The notes beneath the pieces were generated by a model. The model was not told the DNA's origin and searched no databases. It worked only from the letters and a program-made list of their open reading frames with translations. A program made the position numbers and the translations under genes. A DNA stretch of 51,348 bases from positions 1 to 51,348 of the IMG/VR virus record IMGVR_UViG_3300032289_001747; one strand, given 5' to 3'. Source of the DNA: a virus. Position 1 is the first letter of the stretch. Every line of letters starts with the position of its first letter. Shown here piece after piece: positions 6,461 through 15,300 of this stretch.

Positions 6461-8950
6461 TTAAATTCCACATTGTATGGGAAAGTCCCCGTTGTTTAAA
6501 AGTGGTTCAGCGTATCTCTTTTCTTCGTCCGTAAGATATTCCAAAGAAGGTATAGCATCCACCATACGTCCTTCTTTGTTCTCTACTTCGGTTAACTGGT
6601 ATTCGTTGTTGGCCGCTACAAAAGTAGCTCTTTCATCTTTAAGCTGCTGTTTGTATTTCTCAAGTAGGTCGTAGGACAACTGTACATTGAACTCCTTTTT
6701 ACTTTCGGTGATTTTCATAAACTCTGAAATCCTGTCACCATAAACAGCGTAGTAAGAATCAAGGATGCCCCTGACAACATCAAAGTCTTTCTTGACCTTG
6801 ATGGTCGTTACATCATCTTCTGCCGACACAGTTCCGTATTCTTCGATTTCAGACACCATTTCGTTCAAGGTAGCACTTGATATAGGTGGAGTGTAAATAA
6901 CGCGGCTATCGGCCAATGAGAGATACTCAGACACATTCTGCTTTAGCACCCTCTTGTCCAGTACACCGGCTGCTACCAGTTCAGCCATGTTGTCCACAAA
7001 CGTCTTCTTGTCATCCAAGCGTTGGTTAACCCACTTGGTCATTTCCGGGTCTGTCATGTAGCCTCTGATGAACGAGAACAGGTCTTTGAAGTGATCCTTC
7101 ATTTCAACCTTGTCACCATACTGCTTACGAAGACGATCCAGTTTACCATTTAGGTAGCTGTACTGTACCGTGTTGGATTGAGCGTCAAGACTCTTGCTAC
7201 CCATCTTGTCAAACAGACCTACCAATGTTTGGTTGAGGATGTCTTTGGTAGCTTGGTCATTCTGCTCTTGTTCAACAACAGGAACCTCTACTTTACCGGT
7301 TTCCGGGTTGTAAGCTATCATTCCGGCTGTATCCACTTGTACCAGTTCAACCGGATTCTGTTTGAGCAATGGCTCCATCCTCTTAGCTAAAAGAGCATTG
7401 GATGCATTGTTGTCCAACTGGGTTTGTTGTACAAATGCTTCTGTAGTCGGTGGTAACGGTTGTTTCTTTTTAATCGGCTGTTCTTTCTTGTAATAGCTAT
7501 CTGGATCCGTACGGGTAAGAAAGCTATCTGTAAGTATTCTAAGAATGTCTTGGTCGGAGAACAGGTTAAGCATCCACTTGGTAAAACGTTTCCACCAAGA
7601 GTAAGCTTCACCCTTTTGTTTTACCACTTGTTCACCAATAGCTTGTACCAATGCTTCTTCACTACCAAAACGACGGATACCCTCTTTTACCAAATCGGTA
7701 TTCCTAAACCAAGAAATATAGTGGTGGGCATACTCGTGAGGTAAGGTATCCTGCTTTTGGTTTATTGCATCAACCAACACGGTCATAGCTTTTATGTTAG
7801 CTTGACCTATGATTTTACCATAAGAAGTTTGAAATCTTTGATTCTGAAAATAATCAAGTAAGTATTCTAAATCTTCTTCCGTGGTTGCATCATTTACCAT
7901 TACCTTTTTCATTACAACCTCTCCTGCAAAATATTGAGGAATTTCTGTAACGAACCTAAACCCAGATTTTTCTAATTGTTTTGATTGATAATCAGGAACC
8001 GCTATTACAATAGGCATTTTTTCTTTTGCTACATTTTCAATCAACTCTTTTCCCATCCTCAAACTCGAAGGAGCAAAGTGGCTAACCACAAAAATATCGT
8101 TTATTGGAAAACCTACCAAAGCTGAATTGTCATCAGAAAAAGGACTGTAAACAATTCCTCTTCCAGAAAGAACGTGGGCTTTAAGATTACCTCTGTAAGT
8201 CGAAGTTCTGCTTATTGCGTTACTGTAGTTTTCAAATATTTCTTCTGCAAGTTTTTCTTTTTCTTCATCTTCTGCATACTGTTCATATTCATCTGTTTCT
8301 TTATTATACTTTGTAAAGACTTCTGTTTGCAAAGACTTTAACTTGTTTAACCTTCCAAAAGAAAGTCTTTTTTCTTCAGGGCTTAAACTTTCTTGAAATT
8401 CATTTTCTTCTTCTGCTTCGTTATAGTATTCAGTAAGCGCACGATAAGCAGCTTTATTTTTTTCTCTTTGGTTAAAAACACCAAGCGTGTTTTCCCAAAC
8501 AAGGTTAGCAGTAATGTTCAGCTTTATCTCCGGGTACTTTTCTTGAAGGATACGCTGAATCTTAGCAGCCAACTCTTTGTCAAACGGAACTACTGCTTCC
8601 TGTACACCCGGTCTAACCGCAGCACCTTGTGCAACAGCAACATCCTTGTTGTACACCAGTTTCTGGAATCCCGGTTCCGTCATAAACTCTGTCTCCGGCA
8701 ATCCGCTTAGGTGTGCAGCACCATAAAGTGCTTTTGCAATATCAACCGCCGATCGTCCGGCTATCTTGTTTTGAGATACCAGGTTATCAACGTACTCCTT
8801 ATTGGCTGTATAAGAAGCCTTACGGTTGGTTATGTTTTTTTCGAGTTCACCGACAATTTGAGGGTAAAGCTCGGAAGCTTCACCCTCGTTGTTCACTGCC
8901 GTATGCTCTCCTTTGTTGTTCTTACCAAATTGAATATCGCAAAAAGACAT
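6461..8950 (-). CDS. Virion protein with HExxH zincin motif and AT-rich inserted domain
   Basis: This is an 829-aa protein. Its N-terminus (MSFCDIQFG...) has the opening style of other giant crAss/jumbo-phage virion proteins. Residues 405-409 are HEYAH, a zinc-metalloprotease HExxH, followed 23 residues later by SEEALVQAIGE, where E432 is a candidate third ligand. Residues about 150-390 are encoded by markedly AT-richer DNA than the flanks. Part of this stretch (SSLRMGKELIENV, later KQLEKSGFRFV and YFAGEVVMKKV) resembles the C-terminal half of GNAT acetyltransferases, which is a weak call. The C-terminal 400 residues are helical and unrecognised. It abuts the ferritin-like gene upstream (shared base at 8950) and the nuclease-domain gene downstream, so it is probably one of the ejected cargo proteins. 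Confidence 0.8.
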   Translation of the reverse strand: MSFCDIQFGKNNKGEHTAVNNEGEASELYPQIVGELEKNITNRKASYTANKEYVDNLVSQNKIAGRSAVDIAKALYGAAHLSGLPETEFMTEPGFQKLVYNKDVAVAQGAAVRPGVQEAVVPFDKELAAKIQRILQEKYPEIKLNITANLVWENTLGVFNQREKNKAAYRALTEYYNEAEEENEFQESLSPEEKRLSFGRLNKLKSLQTEVFTKYNKETDEYEQYAEDEEKEKLAEEIFENYSNAISRTSTYRGNLKAHVLSGRGIVYSPFSDDNSALVGFPINDIFVVSHFAPSSLRMGKELIENVAKEKMPIVIAVPDYQSKQLEKSGFRFVTEIPQYFAGEVVMKKVMVNDATTEEDLEYLLDYFQNQRFQTSYGKIIGQANIKAMTVLVDAINQKQDTLPHEYAHHYISWFRNTDLVKEGIRRFGSEEALVQAIGEQVVKQKGEAYSWWKRFTKWMLNLFSDQDILRILTDSFLTRTDPDSYYKKEQPIKKKQPLPPTTEAFVQQTQLDNNASNALLAKRMEPLLKQNPVELVQVDTAGMIAYNPETGKVEVPVVEQEQNDQATKDILNQTLVGLFDKMGSKSLDAQSNTVQYSYLNGKLDRLRKQYGDKVEMKDHFKDLFSFIRGYMTDPEMTKWVNQRLDDKKTFVDNMAELVAAGVLDKRVLKQNVSEYLSLADSRVIYTPPISSATLNEMVSEIEEYGTVSAEDDVTTIKVKKDFDVVRGILDSYYAVYGDRISEFMKITESKKEFNVQLSYDLLEKYKQQLKDERATFVAANNEYQLTEVENKEGRMVDAIPSLEYLTDEEKRYAEPLLNNGDFPIQCGI

Positions 8951-9372
8951 TACTTCAGGAATTTGAGTTTGTAGATAGTACTGGACATCAGCTCACACAC
9001 ATCATCGATAATCTGTTGCAGCGCACCTTTGCTGAAACGCATCTTCATCATCTCTACTTCATCGCACTTCTTTTGCAGGTAGCTCAAGAAGTCAATGTTG
9101 TTCTGCACCGTTATGGTAGTATCGTACTCTACGATTTTACCATAGAAACCCTGGTAGCTTTCTACAAACCGATCCAGTAAATCAGGAAGACCATCGTAGA
9201 GTTCGTTCATTGCCTTGTGAGCGGCGTAAGAACCACTCTGGAGGTGTGAGATATGGGCTTGGGTAGTAACTTCGAACAGAAGGGAAGCCAGTTCACCACA
9301 AGGGCATCCTACCGAGGAGCCGGGAAGGGTGGGGAGTCCGCCGTGGGACATAATGCGTCTTGCGTCAATCAT
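8950..9372 (-). CDS. Ferritin/Dps-like four-helix protein
   Basis: This is a 140-aa protein. I chose ATG at 9372 rather than a GTG at 9402, because the ATG follows the RNA polymerase stop and the residues before it are not conserved-looking. The sequence QAHISHLQSGSYAAHKAM (H40, H43, H52), then NELYDGLPDLLDRFVESYQG (E57, D60, D67, E71), follows the helix pattern of small phage proteins I associate with the Dps/ferritin-like fold (Pfam DUF5856-type). Ferritin-like proteins oxidise or store iron and protect DNA, but many phage members may be structural. It sits between the RNA polymerase and the zincin protein with almost no spacing, so it should be made together with them. A metal-site function is inference. 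Confidence 0.7.
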   Translation of the reverse strand: MIDARRIMSHGGLPTLPGSSVGCPCGELASLLFEVTTQAHISHLQSGSYAAHKAMNELYDGLPDLLDRFVESYQGFYGKIVEYDTTITVQNNIDFLSYLQKKCDEVEMMKMRFSKGALQQIIDDVCELMSSTIYKLKFLK

Positions 9373-9395
9373 GGTTGTATTGGTTTTGGTTGTAA

Positions 9396-12300
9396 TTAAC
9401 ACGTTTTCGAAGATTCAACTTTTCCTTTTGCAAGTTTTACAGTATTTTTTCCAGGACCTTTTGCCCAATCCAAATAATTCTCTTCGGAAGGAACCACGTT
9501 ACTTTTTTTAGATTCCTTCATGTACTGACCATATATACTTCTTGTTTCTCTTTCAATAGCGTCATACACTTTATACAATCTTTTTCTTATACCTTCTTTT
9601 CTTTTTTTAATTTCTTCCTTTGACTTACCGCTTTCGCCACCGGCTTCTTCTTCGTTCATTGCGTCTTCTTTATAGATACGGTCTTTCCATTCAGTAAATA
9701 AATCTGTTTCAGATTTTACTATTTTAGCCAAAATGGTTTTTGTATCTTTAAGCACATCCCCATAATAAGGAACGGTTTCAAGTGAATTAATTATCGTAGC
9801 ACCAATTTTGTAGTTTTCGTAAAGATCTTTTTCGTAAACCTCCGGAGAAACTCTTTGCAAAGATACACCACCTTGAGCAGTTTTAGCGGTGGGTTGAGAG
9901 GGTGCTGTGGGTTCGGCAGCGGTACGAGGAAGTTCTGGATTGGGTCCCCAGTAATTGTATCCTTTGGATGTTTGACCAGAAGGAGTTCCAAGCTCTTCTT
10001 GAACAGCACCTTCTCCAGATTTATTGTAAGGTCGATTGGCATCGGTAGTAGAATCCATTATTACCGTACCTCCGGCTTCAAGAACATATCTTGCATTTTC
10101 ATATGTTTCTTCTATTGCTTCTTCGGTAACTTTACTTCCACCGCTTACACTTACAAAGGCAATAGTGTTTTCATCTACCTCACCGTCGTAGTTTACAGGG
10201 ATACCTTGTCTTCTTGCATCTTGTTCATACTGCAAGGTGCTCGAACCTTTAACCCCATAACCAATAAACCGGTTTGCTAAATTAGCTTTACCTTGATCCT
10301 TTTTGACATAATCTTTTACGGCTTCGCTTCTTGCAGTTAAGGTAAATCCTTTTTTAGGAGTTGTTGTAGTAGCACTTGGTTCTGTAGTGGATGTGGCTTC
10401 TTCTCGAACTGTAGTTTCTTTAAAGGAACCAGATGTTCTTTCTACGGTCGCTTTTATATCCCTCTTCATAATATACATCTGCATATTCTTAATTTGGATT
10501 CCTTGCTTTTCAATAGGAGCATTGTAAATCTTGTATCCAAACCCAGAAAGAGCTTCCATCCTTGTTTCAACTGTCCCTGAAGGAGTCAAGAAGTATTCTA
10601 CAACATCCAGTTTTTTTGTTTCTCTATTGAAAATACTAAAGTAAACCGGCAGCCCTTCAGAATTTTCAAGAGCTTCACTCAATTGAATTTCTGCTTCCTC
10701 GCCCAAATCTTCATACTCATCAGAAACCAGTCGCTTTTTCAACAACCAAGGATTTGCAGCAAAGAATCTTCTTCTGAAATCCAACAACACCCTTTGCTTT
10801 AAAACAGGGTCTAAGTTATTAAACCAAGTTATTTGCTCTTGCGCCAATGAAAACTTAGTGTAAAGCTTCTTGTTTGGATCATCATTGCTTTCAAAAATAT
10901 CGTCTTTGACTGGAAGAATAGAGTCCAAAGACAAAATGTTGTTTGAAAAACCCGAGCTGTAAATACTATAAGAAAGCATTTTGCTAAAGAGTTCCGGATT
11001 TTCAAAAGCAATATCCTTTATTTCTTCAATGTACTCGTTCAGCATAAATAGATTTTCGCCCAAACTCGATCGTCTTATCGCATCTATAGGGTTGCCGTTA
11101 AACGTATTGGCATTAAGCAAGGGAATCATTGTCTTAAGAACTCGGAAGTTTTTATCGTCACCGTGTTTTTTGAGGTTTTGTATAACCTTTGCAAAAGACC
11201 TTTTACCTCCGCCTCCAAAAAGAATACTTTTTCCAAGACCGGGTCTTTCAAAAAAGTCTTTATTGTTTTGTACCAAGTAAGTAATAAAGTCTTCGCTTAC
11301 AACTTTACGAAACCGGTCTATCTTTTCCTTGTCAATATATTTATCAACAGTCTTTTTAAGATTCATGTTTCCAATAAGATCAATCTCTTCGGTAAAGTAA
11401 AATTTCTTGTACATGTCATCATACTGTCTGTACACATCAAAATAAGTTCTCATTGCATTTTGGCTTTCAATGAGATTCTCCAAATCTACCACCAACTTGT
11501 TTTTAAGAGCTTTTTCTATTTTCATTGCTCTCTCTATCCACTCCTCTCTGCGTATTGGCTTAAAGGTATCCAAGCTAACCGCCGACATAAAAGTTCTGTG
11601 TTCAGATGTTTGCCGGGATATTTGAGAAAACAAACTCAACATGTAGGGTTGAGCCTTTGGATTAAACTCCCTAAGCGTTTTCAAAAATACCTTTTGGTTG
11701 TCGATTCCGGGAAAATCAGGATACCTGTATGTAAACCTTTTTCCTTTTCCTTTTTGCTCTTTGACCAACTGATTCTCAAACTTGTCCAAAGCTTTGAGGA
11801 AAGGAAGCGATTCTTTGGAATCATACTTTTGGGACAGTCTGAATTTTTCCTTTCTGTCAAGACCATGAACCCTGTACGGCACAGACTCATAAATGGCCTT
11901 CTGCTTTATATATTCCCGGATAATAGGTTGTGCAAAGAAATAAAGAATATCCATGTGAGGCACACCTCTTTGCAAAAGGTAAGTAGCCATATTCAAAGTA
12001 TCGCCAACAAGACCAAGTACTTTAGCATAAGGGTCTTTAACGGCGTCCACTTGCGATGTAAGAAGCCCGGACAACAGTTCCGATATAAACTCGTTCTCTT
12101 GATTTAGGATGGCTGAAAACGAAGAATTTTTATCCGCAGGTAGAAACGGAAGGGTTCTATTGGCAATCAAATTGCCTTCATTGTCAACCACCGTCAATTG
12201 AATTTGATAACCGTACAGTTGATTGACCGTGTTGTTTGTTATTGACACAGCCACTTGACCCACACCGCCTTTAGAGGCAATGTTTTCACGAGTCTTGATG

Positions 12301-15300
12301 ACGTTGGTTACGGCAGTATAAGCATCAAAGATAGTAAGCTTCTTGTTTGGGTCAAGACTTTCATAAAAGGCCTCGTCTTCTTTTGTATTTGCATTTAACT
12401 TTCCATACTTGGAAATCTCTGCCAATTTACTTTTTGCTTCAATTCTCCAATGAGTATCATCTGTTGGCTTCATTAAGTTCATGAAATTTACTTCCAGCGT
12501 CATAATGTCCAACTCTGTTTCCAACAGTTCGTTTTCTTCAGCTTTGCGAAACAGACTACGCTTACTCTCTAAGTCCATCAAATCACTTCTCAGCTTTTGA
12601 AAAGGAACTCTTTTTTCAAGATCTTCACGTTCATCCTCTCCAAGATTGTCAATTTGCTCAGCGTACTTTTCAATTACCTGTTTTGCTTTTTCAATACCAG
12701 ACAAACCGCTTTGTAAAAATTCGGTATCTCCCATAAAGCTCAAAAACTCATCAGTGGACTCAGACAAACTTCTTTCTATGATTTCGTTGGTGACATACGA
12801 AAACTTCATGTTCTTACCTCTTCCAGACAACATGCCGTGTCCCAGGTACATGTTCAGTTTGTCAATATCAAAGTCCGAACCTACCTTAGTAGCAATAATC
12901 GGCGGTACAACCACCATTGCCGTATTGGTAGGAACAAAGAACCTCTTAACCCGGAATACGTCATTTGAAGACAACTGCTGATTGGGAATACGAAGACCTT
13001 TGAGGAACAACATCTTTTCGTCAAACTTCTCAAAGTTGTTTTCTTCAATATCCTTATTTACCATCTCTATCAACTTTATTACATCTCTTGTTCCATAAAG
13101 CTTCATAAAGTCGTTCAACCATTTAGTCGGAAATGGCATACCTATATCTGCGTAGGATTTATTGTCCTCGTACATCTGATAGTCCTCAGCAACATAAATT
13201 CTACCTTCCGTTTCTCCCTTACTGTTTTTGACCTCTTTATAGACCGTAGGTGTTTTAGTGTCATTTTTCTCAAAGAAGATAGAGCTTACCTGTGGTACAG
13301 CATTACCGTTACGCTTTTGATTTGTAACTTCGTTACGCACTAAGGAGTACATTACCGGTTCAATCTTGAACCTGTTTGGAAGCAACTCAATGGCCTTGTG
13401 TTCTGCTTTTGCAAACAAGTCCATTACGTCCAACACGTTCGATGCTGCACCTCTATCGTTCAAAGACCTTTTAAGTTCATCAACAAGTTTTTTGATGTCG
13501 CTGTACTCTTTGGTCTCTCTATCAAAACCCGTTTGCTCTTCCAAGAAAGATATTGATTCAGCAATTCGTTTAGCCATAATATCTGTGTACTTGGAAACCT
13601 TTCTGTACGCCTCCGAGATTTCTTTACGTTGAGCTTCGTTCAAGGACGACCATCGTTGACGATCACTATACTTTACATCAATAGGGATTCCTTCGTTGAA
13701 CAGATTGGAAATAGTGAGCTTATAGGACTGTGTAGAAGATATAACCTTTCCCTTTTCCTTGTTGGCAATAGCAACTTGGTGTTTAAAGTACTTGGTTTCC
13801 ATAAACTGGATGTGAGAATTCAAATCCTCCGCAACATTGTCATTGGCAACAGCCTTCTTGTTCTTGACTGAATAAGCCATCTTCATTCCCTTTACCAAAT
13901 TCCTATTGCCCAAGGCCTTGCTATCATCCACCGGATTGTATCTTCCGGTTATGTTGTTCTTTACAGTCTTTATCCGCTGACCCACTTTCCGAGCAGAACC
14001 AAAACCTTTGATGCCCACACCGTTTAACACAAGGTTGCGGTGGATGGACTCCAACTTGGTTCCCATTATCTGCGATGGCAACAATGGATAGAAACTTGTC
14101 TTGGCTACTCCTTGTGCAGAATATCCATTCTTTGTTTGGTTTGTCCAATATGGCCCGGCGTATTGACCTTTCATGGTTTCAGCCAATCCCAAAAACTCGT
14201 TGAAGTAAACGTATGCATCACCTTCGGGTACAGTGTAAGCAGAATAGTCACCGTTGAATATTCTTACTTCCATTTCAAACAACCGCTGATGAGCTTCAGA
14301 CCACTGACCCCATTGTATCTTGGTACGCCGCCATTGGAACAGGTTGATGTAAGACTGACCATCCCCCCAGTTGGTTTTACCGTAAGCACTTTTTAGTTTT
14401 TCCGCGTGTTTTTCTGAAAAAGAATTAGCATCTTCTGTACTCATGCCAAGGTTTATTAGCATTTTGTACATTGAGTTCTTAGACCTCTTCTTGTAGTTGT
14501 TCAGCTGTCTTTCTGGAACATAATAATCTTCTTCGGCAAATGCAGCAGTAGCAATTACATCCGGGTTCTTAGCATTTTCTATACTGTTGTAAGAAATGTA
14601 TTTTCCCTTTTTGGATTTACCGGTTGGAGGAATGTATATTTTGTTCTCTTCCCGATTTTCGGTCTGAATAATAAAATTGCTTACCGTTTCTCCATGAGCA
14701 GAGAGTTCACCAGTCGAAGACCAAACACTGAATCGCTTAAAGCTATCCGGACCGTTCTTGTACAACTTCGGATCACCTGTAAGAATAAAAGACTGCTCAA
14801 TATTTCCAACTAAACTGTTGACCGAATATAGTCGCGATATTACTTCGACAGTTCTGTCATATAATCTATCGGCTTCATTTTTATCTTTTGGTGATACTTT
14901 AAGTGCATCAGCAACTTTTGATTTATAGTGATTCCAAACAGAAAGGTCTATACCTACAGGTACAGCTCTTGTTCCTTGCCCTACTTTTTCATAAACACCG
15001 GATTCACTAATATAAGCATGTTCTTTTCTTGAATGTTCCACGAACCCTTTGTACAACTTATCCAACTCTATCGCAAAGACGGGAGAGTTTTTGAGAACAG
15101 GAGTTAAGTTACCAGCAGAGTCTTTTTTCAAAAGTTTGTTGTAATCTACAAACTGTCCAAAGAAAGTATCTTCATTTTTAACAGAACTTAAATACTGAAC
15201 ATCTTTGGGCAAATTGGCCAAACTAATTGCTTCTTCGTATAGGTAGTTAGCAAAAACATCTTTGAAACTTTGCTCAAAAGGAGCATCTTTTACATCTGTA

